From assembly GCF_007830295.1 (NCBI RefSeq), contig NZ_VLKC01000002.1, forward strand, positions 1,960-65,959: DNA of 64,000 bases. Reading direction: 5' to 3'. The translations under genes and the position numbers were made by a program. The notes under the pieces were generated by a model. That model saw only the letters and a program-made list of their open reading frames with translations. It had not been told where the DNA came from and did no database searches. Below, piece after piece: positions 35,477 through 44,681 of this stretch. Origin of the DNA: Sporomusa sp. KB1. Lineage in GTDB: Bacteria > Bacillota > Negativicutes > Sporomusales > Sporomusaceae. How positions within the stretch are numbered: the first letter of the stretch is position 1; the number at the start of each line of letters is the position of its first letter.

Positions 35477-36718
35477 CTATACTACGTTTTCCGTGCGCTC
35501 AGTCATTTTGTCTGCATATTCGTTAACATACAGCAGCGGAATGGCCGCATACATGGCCGCACAGTCTACCAGCTCCTTTTTCCAGGTGCGTTCGTTAGGC
35601 GCATGGGCTTGATCTTCGTGCCCAGGACCAAAACCGATACAAGGAATACCAAAGCGCCCCATAATGGAAACACCGTTAGTGGAGAAGGTCCACTTGTCGA
35701 CCTCGGGATCTCTTTTGAATAAACCTTTATAGCTATCCACTAAGGTATGGCATACAGGATGCTCATTTTGGATAAGCCAGGTCGGGAAGTAGCACTCCGT
35801 CGGATAGACTAAACCAGTATAAGCCGGTCTCTCATAGGTGTACATGCTTACTTTAGCATTAGCGGCTTTTACGGAAGGCAGATTTTTAATCTGCTGCAAA
35901 GCATATTCGCCGGTTTCACCGGCTGTTAACCGCCTGTCAATAGAAATCCAACAGCTATCGGCTACAGCGCAGCGCGAAGGCGAGGTGTGAAAGATTTCCG
36001 AAACTGTCAGGCTGCCTTTTCCCAGGAAGCCATCATCGATTAAATTTTCATGTAGTGCTTTTAAATCGCTTAAAATAGGACCCATTTTATAAATAGCATT
36101 ATCACCTCGTTCCGGTGCTGAACCATGGCAGCTTACCCCGGTTGTTTTCACCTGAATTTCCATCCGGCCGCGTTGTCCCCGGTAGATTTTGCCATCTGTT
36201 GGCTCGGTGCTTATCACAAATTCAGGACGCAGCTTATCTTCCTGGATAATATACTGCCAGCAAAGGCCGTCACAGTCTTCTTCCTGCACTGAACCAACCA
36301 CCACCAGGGTATAGTCGTCTTCTAAGCCAAGTTCTTTTATAATTTTTCCGGCATATACCATGGAAGCCATACCGCCTTCCTGGTCGCTGGCACCCCGGCC
36401 AATGATGATTTCCTCATCTTCATATCCTTTATAAGGATCATATTTCCAGTTTTCCGGGTTGCCAATCCCTACTGTATCGATATGAGCATCCATAGCGATA
36501 AGATGCTTACCATGACCGATGTAGCCGAGGATATTGCCCATCGGGTCAATTTTCACTTTATCAAAGCCTACTTTTTCCATTTCTTCTTTTATCCGCAAAA
36601 CAACTTTTTCTTCCTGGCAGCTTTCGCTGGGAATAGCAATCATGTCGCGTAAAAATTTACTGATTTCGGGTTCATATTTTTTGGCAAGTTCCACTATTTG
36701 TTCAAATTTTATTTTCAA
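35477..36718 (-). CDS. ygeY: YgeY family M20 hydrolase
   Basis: 413 residues of the M20 metallopeptidase/deacylase fold. [10 protein letters not shown] gives the first metal histidine, [18 protein letters not shown] the bridging aspartate, [12 protein letters not shown] the catalytic and metal glutamates, and [13 protein letters not shown] the last histidine. In yge clusters it acts on an acylated amino acid made during purine breakdown. The TTG start follows AAGGGG. It lies between ygeX and the carbamoyltransferase gene on the same strand. Confidence 0.93.
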   Translation of the reverse strand: MKIKFEQIVELAKKYEPEISKFLRDMIAIPSESCQEEKVVLRIKEEMEKVGFDKVKIDPMGNILGYIGHGKHLIAMDAHIDTVGIGNPENWKYDPYKGYEDEEIIIGRGASDQEGGMASMVYAGKIIKELGLEDDYTLVVVGSVQEEDCDGLCWQYIIQEDKLRPEFVISTEPTDGKIYRGQRGRMEIQVKTTGVSCHGSAPERGDNAIYKMGPILSDLKALHENLIDDGFLGKGSLTVSEIFHTSPSRCAVADSCWISIDRRLTAGETGEYALQQIKNLPSVKAANAKVSMYTYERPAYTGLVYPTECYFPTWLIQNEHPVCHTLVDSYKGLFKRDPEVDKWTFSTNGVSIMGRFGIPCIGFGPGHEDQAHAPNERTWKKELVDCAAMYAAIPLLYVNEYADKMTERTENVV

Positions 36719-36787
36719 AATATTAGGCCCCTTTCACTTGTTTGCTTATATTTTATCCTCCCTGTCATTTGGAAGGAGAGGGAGGTC

Positions 36788-38008
36788 TTATCTAGCTGGA
36801 ACAGGATATTCTCCATTCCAGGTAATACTGCGATATTTCACCGGGTCGGTATCGCCTTCGGTGCTGAACAGGAGGACTCTTGAATTTTCATTTAACCCTA
36901 GTTTAGCTTTGGCTGCCGCCATATCCGGGTTAGTCATAAGCTCTGCCACCAGCCCGGCAGTAACAGCTCCCGATTCACCGGAAATCACTCTGGCATCTTT
37001 GCCTAACGGATTACCTAGCAGCCGCATTCCCTTTGCTGCCACCCAGTCAGGACAGGAAGCAAACATATCGCTGTAATCCCTAAGCACATTCCAGGCAATT
37101 GTATTAGGCTCACCACAGGCTAAACCGGCCATGATGGTGGTTAAATCCCCGCTAACAATTCTTGGCTTACCGTCATTAGCCAAGGCCGCTTTATATAAAC
37201 AATCGGCCTGATCGGATTCTACAATCACCGTTATTGGACGATCACCTTTACAGGCTGAAGCAAAAAACCCCTGCACCGCACCGGCTAACGACCCTACCCC
37301 GGCCTGAACAAACACATGGGTTGGTTTTTCCACGCCTGTGGCCTGCATTTGTTCCAAAGCTTCCAAGGCCATGGTGCCATAACCCTGCATAATCCAGGCA
37401 GGAATCTCTTCATAGCCCTCCCAGGCGGTATCCTGAACAACCACCCAGCCATACTTTTTAGCATTTTCTGTTGCCAGGCGTACCGCATCATCATAATTCA
37501 GATCTGTTATCGAAGCCTCGGCGCCTTCAGCCCGGATATTTTCCAGCCGGGTAAGCGAAGAACCCTTGGGCATATATACCACAGATTTTTGCTTTAAGCG
37601 GTTGGCTGTCCAGGCAACTCCCCGGCCATGATTACCATCAGTAGCTGTAGTAAAAGTAATTTTCCCCAGTTGTTGGCGAATTTCCGGCGATGTCAGCTGT
37701 GCATAGTCCAGCTCACTGATATCTTTACCCAGGCGCTGCGCTAAGTACTTGGCCATTGCAAAAGAACCGCCCAGTACCTTGAAGGCCTTTAAGCCAAACC
37801 GATAAGATTCATCTTTTACATACACACCAGCTACGCCCAAGTAACCAGCCAGTTCATTCAGCTGACACAGTGGAGTTGTGCTGTATTCCGGGAAGCTTTT
37901 ATGGAATTGCCTCACCTTGCCAATTTCCTGACAACTCAGAAAATCAATCGCAGCCTTTTCTTGGTTTTCCATCATTTGATTTTTAACCCATTTAATTTTC
38001 TGGTCCAT
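36788..38008 (-). CDS. ygeX: Diaminopropionate ammonia-lyase
   Basis: 406 residues, fold-type II PLP enzyme. YRFGLKAFKVLGGSFAMAKYL near residues 68-88 holds the PLP-binding lysine (AFK), TATDGNHGRGVAW the phosphate-side loop, and GVGSLAGAVQGFF the glycine-rich cup. It converts 2,3-diaminopropionate to pyruvate and two ammonia, giving the locus its carbon outlet. GTGAGGT precedes the ATG. It is the first gene of the ygeX-ygeY-ygeW-arcC operon and stands about 40 bases behind a sigma-54 promoter. Confidence 0.95.
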   Translation of the reverse strand: MDQKIKWVKNQMMENQEKAAIDFLSCQEIGKVRQFHKSFPEYSTTPLCQLNELAGYLGVAGVYVKDESYRFGLKAFKVLGGSFAMAKYLAQRLGKDISELDYAQLTSPEIRQQLGKITFTTATDGNHGRGVAWTANRLKQKSVVYMPKGSSLTRLENIRAEGAEASITDLNYDDAVRLATENAKKYGWVVVQDTAWEGYEEIPAWIMQGYGTMALEALEQMQATGVEKPTHVFVQAGVGSLAGAVQGFFASACKGDRPITVIVESDQADCLYKAALANDGKPRIVSGDLTTIMAGLACGEPNTIAWNVLRDYSDMFASCPDWVAAKGMRLLGNPLGKDARVISGESGAVTAGLVAELMTNPDMAAAKAKLGLNENSRVLLFSTEGDTDPVKYRSITWNGEYPVPAR

Positions 38009-38057
38009 TGCTAGTACCTCACTTCTGGTTTTTATGGTTTCCGTCGTTAATTATTTT

Positions 38058-38075
38058 AAGCAAAAACCATGCCAA
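38058..38075 (-). promoter_or_regulatory. Sigma-54 (-24/-12) promoter of the ygeX operon
   Basis: The minus strand reads TTGGCATGGTTTTTGCTT. The invariant GG and GC are exactly twelve bases apart, and the flanks match TGGCAy-N5-TTGCT. Transcription would start near 38048, leaving a 40-base leader before ygeX. A sigma-54 activator gene lies in the same locus. Confidence 0.87.
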
Positions 38076-38225
38076 GTTTGGTTATTTTTTAAAAATTATT
38101 GTGCAATTGGTTCAGAGCTCCTTACCTTTGGCATAAATCCAGCGAAATTTGACTTCAACTATTTTTCTTCTCTTCATACTAAAAAAAATCTGGCTAGTAT
38201 TCACTGGAATTGTCTGATTTTTATT

Positions 38226-38240
38226 TTATCAAATTGATAA
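38226..38240. promoter_or_regulatory. Inverted repeat TTATCA-N3-TGATAA, site 1
   Basis: TTATCA-AAT-TGATAA, about 160 bases upstream of the -24/-12 promoter, a usual distance for an enhancer of a sigma-54 activator. Confidence 0.65.
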
Positions 38241-38242
38241 CT

Positions 38243-38257
38243 TTATCATTTTGATAA
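38243..38257. promoter_or_regulatory. Inverted repeat TTATCA-N3-TGATAA, site 2
   Basis: TTATCA-TTT-TGATAA. Its centre is 17 bases from site 1, so two dimers could sit side by side within about one and a half turns. Confidence 0.65.
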
Positions 38258-38344
38258 TACAGCTTGGTAAAACCTCGGTATCGCCGTTCGCTATAAAAAA
38301 AGCGCGCTTTTCGGTTTTTGTTTTTTCTGCATCACGCCTACTAT

Positions 38345-38359
38345 TTATCAAATTGATAA
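38345..38359. promoter_or_regulatory. Inverted repeat TTATCA-N3-TGATAA, site 3
   Basis: TTATCA-AAT-TGATAA, identical to site 1 and 119 bases further upstream. Symmetry arms are the same in all three sites while the centre varies. Confidence 0.6.
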
Positions 38360-38370
38360 TAATAAAATAT

Positions 38371-38412
38371 AGGCTTGCTACCCTTCGGTGTCCGAAGATA
38401 GCAAGCCTATAT
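38371..38412 (-). terminator. Terminator of the CAP-domain protein gene
   Basis: ATAGGCTTGCTATCTTCGG pairs with CCGAAGGGTAGCAAGCCTAT on the minus strand, followed by ATTTTATT. The rest of the stretch 38009-38497 holds only the sigma-54 promoter and the three inverted repeats; I see no gene in it. Confidence 0.8.
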
Positions 38413-38497
38413 ATAAATTTTTTCTTTTTCCATTTGCTTGGTCCCTTGTAAGCAAACTTAAATCCACGCAAAACTGCTCCTTGCCTTAAGCTTAACT

Positions 38498-39373
38498 TTA
38501 ATAACCAGCAAATACTTGCACCCCATACAGAGAACCATTTTCTCCGGGATATAGACCTAAGCCGACATGGGTGTAGCCGGTATTAAGAATATTGGCACGG
38601 TGTCCCGGGCTATTCATCCAAGCCTCTTCCAATTTCTCAACAGAATAATTGTAGGCAATATTTTCACCGGCTGACCGGTATGTAATTCCATTCGCTTTGA
38701 GACGATCAAAAGGCGACTGTCCCTGTAGATTAGTATGATTAAAATAATGCCGCACTACCATATCGGCAGCATGCTCCCGTGCCACCTTGGTCAAATTTGG
38801 ATCAGCAATCAGCCGCGGCAGCCCGTGTTGTTCCCGGTCATTATTCAGCAATTCAATCCCTAGCAACTCATTCGCGCTGATGCCTGCGATTTGACTGTTG
38901 CTGCCTGGGGTTGCCGTTTGCCTGGCAGCTTGGTTCGGCTCTCCCCAGATTAAGTGAGCGCCGTTAACACACATAGCGAACTTAGAAAAATTGACCGTAT
39001 GGCGATTAGAACCCGCAGGACAGGACTCGCCATCATAATAGCGAAACTTATTATTAATTACCGTGCGGCGAACAGCATCCTCCTCACCGTCGCCTGTCCA
39101 TACTGTACTATATAGATACGCATACGCAGGACTTGTTGAACCGGAAAAATTATACTCTTTAGTCGTATTGGCCGGCACATTGTACCAGCCTCTGCATAGC
39201 CATTTGTTTGTACTATCCTCATGATATAGAATGGAAAAAGACTTGGCTTTGTCATAGTTATTGGTGACTGTAAGTTTGACTGCCTCCGCCTGCGGCAAAG
39301 CAGCAATAGAGACTGCCGCAAGGATAAATAAGCTCATTACCAGTTTACTTATCGTCCATGTATACTTTTTCAT
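38498..39373 (-). CDS. Secreted DUF1036-CAP fusion protein
   Basis: 291 residues. A signal peptide ends near AEA (residue 31). Residues 32-140 look like DUF1036 (VTNNYDKAKSFSILYHED, CRGWYNVPANTT). Residues 165-291 are a CAP/SCP domain: LLNNDREQHGLPRL, the metal-site histidine in VRHYFNHTN, AGENIAYNYS and WMNSPGHRANIL, then GLYPGENGSLYGVQVFAG. CAP domains in Firmicutes occur in sporulation and secreted proteins of unclear chemistry. First gene of a group of three secreted-protein genes; last in transcription order, with its own terminator. Confidence 0.85.
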   Translation of the reverse strand: MKKYTWTISKLVMSLFILAAVSIAALPQAEAVKLTVTNNYDKAKSFSILYHEDSTNKWLCRGWYNVPANTTKEYNFSGSTSPAYAYLYSTVWTGDGEEDAVRRTVINNKFRYYDGESCPAGSNRHTVNFSKFAMCVNGAHLIWGEPNQAARQTATPGSNSQIAGISANELLGIELLNNDREQHGLPRLIADPNLTKVAREHAADMVVRHYFNHTNLQGQSPFDRLKANGITYRSAGENIAYNYSVEKLEEAWMNSPGHRANILNTGYTHVGLGLYPGENGSLYGVQVFAGY

Positions 39374-39435
39374 GACCTATCAACCCACCCCAAAATTCCG
39401 TAATACGTTCTTCTGTCTCTTTCCAACCGTACAGC

Positions 39436-39981
39436 TCAATTATGATGTTGTTTTCTGATTTTAGCCAATTCAGCACCATTACCCGAATATGCATAGATAT
39501 ATGTGTTCTTTTCGCTCAGATTATCCCCGGTCTGGCCTTGATACATGTTGATCAAGTTAACTGTTGCTTGCTTATAAATATTGGCTTTTGCTGATAAACT
39601 TGCGCTTGCGGCGCCTGTACCAAAGCTTCTGTGCTTAGGCTCCGCATTCGTATCAGACCAGTTGAGCCAGGCCACAGAACCGGCCGCTGCGGCAACCTGC
39701 TCATAAGCTGCTGTATAAGTGTCAATACGGTCTTTATCCTCCTCAAACTGATATTGCTGCTTAATGACCGCAGCGGCATTGTTCATTTCCGCTTTCCAGG
39801 CCTGCATATACTTTTCCGCTACGTAATTCATCTCTGATGTAGCTGTCGCCTGAGTAAAATCCTTGTCAAATGCCTGATCAATGGGATTATCTGAATTCTC
39901 CATTGCCATACCCGTGTTAGTAACGCTCACTACCAATAAGAAAAGTATCCCCATTAAAACAACTATTTGTTTTCTTGTCAT
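39436..39981 (-). CDS. Small secreted protein (LprI/DUF1311-like appearance)
   Basis: 181 residues with a signal peptide ending near GMAM-E (residue 26). The mature protein is mostly helical with EMNYVAEKYMQAWKAEMNNA and DRIDTYTAAYEQVAAAAG, resembling the helix pattern of DUF1311/LprI lysozyme-inhibitor-like proteins, but it lacks clear paired cysteines, so this is weak. GGAGCG precedes the ATG. Neighbours on the same strand are two other secreted-protein genes, 23 and 62 bases away. Confidence 0.55.
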   Translation of the reverse strand: MTRKQIVVLMGILFLLVVSVTNTGMAMENSDNPIDQAFDKDFTQATATSEMNYVAEKYMQAWKAEMNNAAAVIKQQYQFEEDKDRIDTYTAAYEQVAAAAGSVAWLNWSDTNAEPKHRSFGTGAASASLSAKANIYKQATVNLINMYQGQTGDNLSEKNTYIYAYSGNGAELAKIRKQHHN

Positions 39982-40004
39982 TTTCTACGCTCCTTCAGGC
40001 TAAA

Positions 40005-40466
40005 TTAATCGGCAATATGAAACTTGTTTAAGAAGCTTTGTAAATTATTCCTGGCTTCTTGATAGCTTTTCTCTTTTTCGGCGACCTCTGTCTGACTGAC
40101 CTTGCCGGAGGCATTTTGTTCAAGTGCCAATTCATATTCTAGCTTGCGGATCTCATACTCCTGCTTGCACAGGGTTCCCTCTATAGACTTTACCCAGTTA
40201 TAGAAAGCCAGGTTCTGTACTTCCCATCCTAAATTTCCCACTTGTTGTTTTTCCTCTGGCGATACCCTGTCTGCGGTAAGCTTGGTTAACTCACGAAAGC
40301 TTGTAAGCCAATCATTAATATATTGAACCCCTGTTAAGGCGTTAGCAAGGCTAAACCGGTCATTATCCAAATTATCTACCGTCTGCACATTGGAACCATA
40401 TGCATAAGGGACATTTACTGCCAGACATAAAACCGTGAAAATAATAAATACTTTGATTTTCTTCAT
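40005..40466 (-). CDS. Small secreted protein of unknown function
   Basis: 153 residues from the ATG at 40466 (AGGGG nine bases upstream). Signal peptide MKKIKVFIIFTVLCLAVNVPYAYG. The mature part is helical and charged, with EKQQ, LEYELALEQNASGK and EKEKSYQEARNNLQSFLNKF, suggesting a short coiled coil. I do not recognise the family. It is the first gene of the three-gene secreted-protein group. Confidence 0.6.
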   Translation of the reverse strand: MKKIKVFIIFTVLCLAVNVPYAYGSNVQTVDNLDNDRFSLANALTGVQYINDWLTSFRELTKLTADRVSPEEKQQVGNLGWEVQNLAFYNWVKSIEGTLCKQEYEIRKLEYELALEQNASGKVSQTEVAEKEKSYQEARNNLQSFLNKFHIAD

Positions 40467-40502
40467 TAAACTACCCCTCTCCCTTTGCAGCATCGCCTAC
40501 TC

Positions 40503-40733
40503 TCATTTTGTAACAATCTCTATAATCTCGCTAATTGCAATTGCTATTCCGCCAGGCCAATATATCGATTTCCCGTCGGTCTTCACCGCTTGAAACACCT
40601 GTTCATCTCTAAGCTCAGAAAATCGGGCAGTATGCAGTTTCTCTTTCATATCAATCGTCACCAAGTGATTGTTATCAAAGCGAACTGCAACCAGATAATC
40701 ATTACCGTAAGTCACTCCCGTGATTTTCCCCAT
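40503..40733 (-). CDS. DUF2442 domain protein
   Basis: 76 residues. The pattern VTYGNDYLVAVRFDNNHLVTIDMKE followed by LRDEQVFQAVKTDGKSIYWPGGIAI is that of DUF2442, a small domain often next to toxin-antitoxin-like DUF4160 genes. No DUF4160 partner is present here. GTGAGGTG precedes the ATG. Function unknown. Confidence 0.8.
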   Translation of the reverse strand: MGKITGVTYGNDYLVAVRFDNNHLVTIDMKEKLHTARFSELRDEQVFQAVKTDGKSIYWPGGIAIAISEIIEIVTK

Positions 40734-40825
40734 AAATTCACCTCACTTTAAAGAAGAAGCAATCTACTTTAATAATAAAATGAATTTGCCACGAGCGATA
40801 CTATCCGAAAGTATACTCTTTTCCC

Positions 40826-43312
40826 TCAGTCAGTCCTGTGCTCAATTATTATCCTGGCCAGAGCCGTCCGACTGTTGATCCCCAGCTTGGCAAAAATATT
40901 CTGCAGCGCTTTTTTTACCGTTACCTCAGCTATGTGCAATTTTGTTCCGATCGCCCGATTTGTCATTCCTGCTGTAATAAGCTCCGCAATAGTCCATTCC
41001 CTCTCGGTAAGCGGCAACTTGCTGCCACCGCTGCTTAGTTCTGCCGCCATCGTTTTCCTATTCTTTTCAATTGAGGGAAATATCCCGCGTATCCTGCTGA
41101 TTAATTCCAGATAATGCCCACCTGCTTCCACCTCGGCAAGCATAGCTGCCAGGTACTCCCCATTTTCCACAAAAGGCATTACGACCTGATCAGGAGACGC
41201 AATAGCCAATGCTTTTTCGAGGGATAACCGCGCCTTTTCCTGATGCCCCAATTTAGACTTAGCAACTGCTTCATAGATATACGTGTACACCAATCCCAAC
41301 AGATTGGGAAAAACGCTTGCATGATCGACGAATGTTTCGGCTAAGCCAATTAACTTCAAATATTGACCACTGTTTAGCAGTGCCTTGCCCCAGACAATAT
41401 TGAAAAAGGCGTAACTGGGGAATAAGATTGACTGGCCCTGTAAATCACCGTTTACTATCCATGCCGGGGCTTTTTTCGCCATATTGAGATAGGTGAAAAC
41501 GAAGCCCTCACACATATCCCAGGTGTGAAGATACTCATATAGTCCTCGGTGTTTAATTTCCTCCCTCGTTTGCCGCAGGTTGTTCATCACATAGGCTAAT
41601 TCTCCCTTGACTACCGCCAGTCGCAATTGGAGAAACAGTGCGCACAGCTCAATCGCTGTTTGGCCTTGTGACCGGGCACTGTACAGCGCCTTATAAAGCG
41701 TGATTTCCGCATTTTCAAAATCACCGGTGTAATAATACCGCTCAGCCTGCATTACAGATTCAGCACCCAATCCATGTCCGTCTGTTAACCGGCAGTAATA
41801 GGGTATGGACTCATTCATCTCCTGCACTTCCTGTTCGAGCTGTCCGCTTTCACGATAAAACATGTACAAGACTGACGGTGAACCAAAGGTCCATGAACCA
41901 TTTTTATCAATGAACTCCGATGGTCTCTTTAGCAGGCAGCTGGCCCGCTGGATATGTTCATACATCCCGGTAATATGATTATATTTGGTAAAGATGCACA
42001 GCAGTTCAAATTCTCCTGACAACTGATTTTTCTCATATTCCATTTCTTCTGGCAAAGCTTCAATGTATCTGCCGATTTCTTCGCACTGCTCGGCAAACAA
42101 CTCCATTTCATTAAACGAAAACAGATTGATGGCATAAATCAGACAAGCTTGCACATGCTCTCTTTTTATCTTTACCGGGCAATCGCCGAAATACCGGATA
42201 AGTTTTTCTTTATGCTCACTCCATATGCTGTTGCCTTTATCAAATTCAATAGCTGCTAACAGATTGTTGAAATCAGCAGTTTTATAAAAATAATCCAAGG
42301 CATGAATACATTCACCGACATTTACATACCATTTTCCCGCCCTATTCCAAACAGCCTTCTTCTGTTCTAAACTCAGCCTGTTAAACAATTTCCGCAAATA
42401 ACTTGTGAAAATATTATGCATATAATAGGTTCCTGCGGCTTGGTCATACCGGATGAAAGCATTGTTTGCCGCTAATTGTCGCAGCAGAGTCTCGACATTT
42501 TCCTGGTGCCACATGTATTCGGCCTGCTCTAAGGTAAAGTTATCAAAAATGCAGATAGTTAGCAGAAGTTCACGGGCTTCTGCTGAAATGCGCCGATAGA
42601 CGACCTTTTCAATCAACTCATACAGGCTGACCTGATGCTCAATTCGCCCATCCTGCAGATAACCTAGTAAACAAAGATATACCGCGCTGATCCAGCCTTC
42701 GGTATAAGAAACTAAAAAATTCACTTCCTCTGTATTGAGAATAACTCCGCGCAACCTGCAATACTCAATGATGTCATCCCGCGAAAACACAAAATAGCTC
42801 TTGTCAATAACCCAGCAGTACCCTTTGAGGGCAAGCTCTTCTGCATTCTCACCAAAAACACTGCGAGATATGATCACGATATGTAGATTAGGAATCTCGG
42901 CCCTGACCAGCAATTCAAAAAATCGGTCGACATCGGTAGAAGACAGCAAATGGTAATCATCCACAACAAGCGTCGTTCTTGCTGGAAACTGTATCCCCTC
43001 CACAATACCAACAGCCTCTTCCAAAAAAACGCTGTTGCTTGGGACTCCTACTCCTGCAAGACTCGCTGCTGCATCAGGATTAAGCCTTCTAAAAAGGCGG
43101 CAAAACCCATTCCAAAAAACAGTTATTGACTCATCCAACAACGTTTGCCACAATACCTCGGCCTGATTTTTCTTTAAATGCTCCTTTACCGTGGTCGTTT
43201 TGCCATAGCCCATCGGCGCTTCCACCACAGTCAGCGGATATTCCCATATTTTATTCAGAGCCTCATTGATCGACTTACGCATGTAGATGGTTCTGGTATC
43301 AATTTTAACCAT
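40826..43312 (-). CDS. MalT-like LuxR family (LAL) transcriptional regulator
   Basis: 828 residues from the ATG at 43312 (AGGAGG five bases upstream). Walker A APMGYGKTTT near residue 30, Walker B TLVVDDYHLL near 120, then a long helical repeat region of TPR type (about 340-740) and a LuxR helix-turn-helix at the end (PLTEREWTIAELITAGMTNRAIG, HIAEVTVKKALQ). This is the MalT/STAND layout: an ATP-dependent switch that opens on binding an unknown inducer. Its target is not evident; no promoter repeats were seen nearby. It stands alone. Confidence 0.92.
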   Translation of the reverse strand: MVKIDTRTIYMRKSINEALNKIWEYPLTVVEAPMGYGKTTTVKEHLKKNQAEVLWQTLLDESITVFWNGFCRLFRRLNPDAAASLAGVGVPSNSVFLEEAVGIVEGIQFPARTTLVVDDYHLLSSTDVDRFFELLVRAEIPNLHIVIISRSVFGENAEELALKGYCWVIDKSYFVFSRDDIIEYCRLRGVILNTEEVNFLVSYTEGWISAVYLCLLGYLQDGRIEHQVSLYELIEKVVYRRISAEARELLLTICIFDNFTLEQAEYMWHQENVETLLRQLAANNAFIRYDQAAGTYYMHNIFTSYLRKLFNRLSLEQKKAVWNRAGKWYVNVGECIHALDYFYKTADFNNLLAAIEFDKGNSIWSEHKEKLIRYFGDCPVKIKREHVQACLIYAINLFSFNEMELFAEQCEEIGRYIEALPEEMEYEKNQLSGEFELLCIFTKYNHITGMYEHIQRASCLLKRPSEFIDKNGSWTFGSPSVLYMFYRESGQLEQEVQEMNESIPYYCRLTDGHGLGAESVMQAERYYYTGDFENAEITLYKALYSARSQGQTAIELCALFLQLRLAVVKGELAYVMNNLRQTREEIKHRGLYEYLHTWDMCEGFVFTYLNMAKKAPAWIVNGDLQGQSILFPSYAFFNIVWGKALLNSGQYLKLIGLAETFVDHASVFPNLLGLVYTYIYEAVAKSKLGHQEKARLSLEKALAIASPDQVVMPFVENGEYLAAMLAEVEAGGHYLELISRIRGIFPSIEKNRKTMAAELSSGGSKLPLTEREWTIAELITAGMTNRAIGTKLHIAEVTVKKALQNIFAKLGINSRTALARIIIEHRTD

Positions 43313-43372
43313 GAAGCCCTCCTGCATTAGCTTTGTTATCCAAAAATATACTCTCGGTTTCTATTCTGAAAA

Positions 43373-43420
43373 TAAAAATAGCCATAATTTACTCAAACTA
43401 AGTAAAATATGGCTATTTTC
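43373..43420 (-). terminator. Terminator of the M24 peptidase gene
   Basis: GAAAATAGCCATATTTTACTT and its near complement AGTAAATTATGGCTATTTT on the minus strand pair with a short loop and are followed by TATTTTC. About 80 bases after the stop. Confidence 0.65.
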
Positions 43421-43499
43421 TCTATTCAAATCGCTAAATCCTGCAACCATTAACAAATTATGTCATCTTTTCTTATCAGTCTATGATACCCTAATACTA

Positions 43500-44681
43500 T
43501 TATACATACGTAATAGCCTGAGGAGTTATGCTCAAATATTGCGGCCCGGTTTCGGTCATAACAAAGCTATTTTCTATACCAATAGCCCCTTCAGGAAAAA
43601 CAAATTTGGGTTCAAGTGCAAAAGTCATGCCTGGTACTATTGGCGTCTTCATTCCTTTCGCCAATATCGGCCATTCATCTAATTCCAGACCGATACCATG
43701 ACCAACAAACTTCACCTGGTCTGGCTTATAGCCCATAAAATTATCCTGATACCCCAGTTCTGCCGCCAATTTGACTGCCAGCAGATACGGTTCCTCAGCC
43801 AAAGTACCAGGTTTACAGCTTTTTACTATTTCTGCCTCAATAAGTAAGGCAGCTTCATAGGCCTTTACCAGTTTTTGGGGAAGCTCACCAATACAGAATA
43901 TCCGGGTTTGGTCACCAGTATAACCTTTAACGACGGAAGTATAGTCAATATAAATAACTTCATTACGGTTTATCTTTTTCCAACCGGCCCCTTGCGGCTG
44001 AGCAGCACTGGCACCCTGTCCACCCACCGGCCCATCGAAATAGTTGGGATAAAAACCACTGCCGCCGGTACATACATTACCTAAGAAAAAATCCTGATTG
44101 AAGGCTCTCATCTTGCAAGGGCCCGCATAGCCGCGTTTTCGCATTTCAGCCTCAAATAAGGCCGCTAATTCCAGCTCTGACATTCCCGCTTGCAAAAAAG
44201 AAGGTACAGCTAAAAATGCTTGATCAATAACCGCTAAGGCACCGCGCATTAGCTCGATTTCATACGCTGATTTTACCGCACGAATGGCTTTGATGGCAGG
44301 TGAAATATCAATAAGCTCGGTAGTAGGAAAAACAGTTTGATAAGACTTATATAAGTTGAACGGTAATACATCTAATTCCAGTCCTATTTTGCTAAAACTG
44401 CTATACCCATATGCCGCCAGAATTTCCGGGATTTGCTTCGGGTTCTTAATGGCAACAATATTTTTCAATGGCGACTCTTGCTGACCACGTGTTAGACTTT
44501 TTTTCACCATAAGAACCGGCTGGCCGCTGGCCGGGATATACAAATAGGAATTTTGCACTGTACCAGTAAAATAGAATAGATCACTTTGCAGTAAAATAAT
44601 AGCTCCATCGGTGGCTTGCTCACTTAGTTTCTGCTGGAGGTTACAAATTCTGGACTCAATTTCTGCTGGCGTTATTTCCAT
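43500..44681 (-). CDS. M24 family Xaa-Pro-type peptidase
   Basis: 393 residues of the creatinase/aminopeptidase P fold. The first 130 residues are the substrate-holding domain; the rest is the catalytic domain with metal ligands in YIDYTSVVKGYTGDQTRIF (two Asp), VGHGIGLELDEWP (His), FALEPKFVFPEGAIGIEN (two Glu). Likely cuts dipeptides or the N-terminal residue before proline; a creatinase-type amidino hydrolase is possible. No neighbours share its strand unit closely. Cytoplasmic. Confidence 0.9.
   Translation of the reverse strand: MEITPAEIESRICNLQQKLSEQATDGAIILLQSDLFYFTGTVQNSYLYIPASGQPVLMVKKSLTRGQQESPLKNIVAIKNPKQIPEILAAYGYSSFSKIGLELDVLPFNLYKSYQTVFPTTELIDISPAIKAIRAVKSAYEIELMRGALAVIDQAFLAVPSFLQAGMSELELAALFEAEMRKRGYAGPCKMRAFNQDFFLGNVCTGGSGFYPNYFDGPVGGQGASAAQPQGAGWKKINRNEVIYIDYTSVVKGYTGDQTRIFCIGELPQKLVKAYEAALLIEAEIVKSCKPGTLAEEPYLLAVKLAAELGYQDNFMGYKPDQVKFVGHGIGLELDEWPILAKGMKTPIVPGMTFALEPKFVFPEGAIGIENSFVMTETGPQYLSITPQAITYV

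Noticed and set aside
38126..38140. TGGCATAAATCCAGC on the plus strand, with sigma-54-like spacing.
   Set aside because: The -12 part (CAGC) is poor and no plus-strand gene follows.
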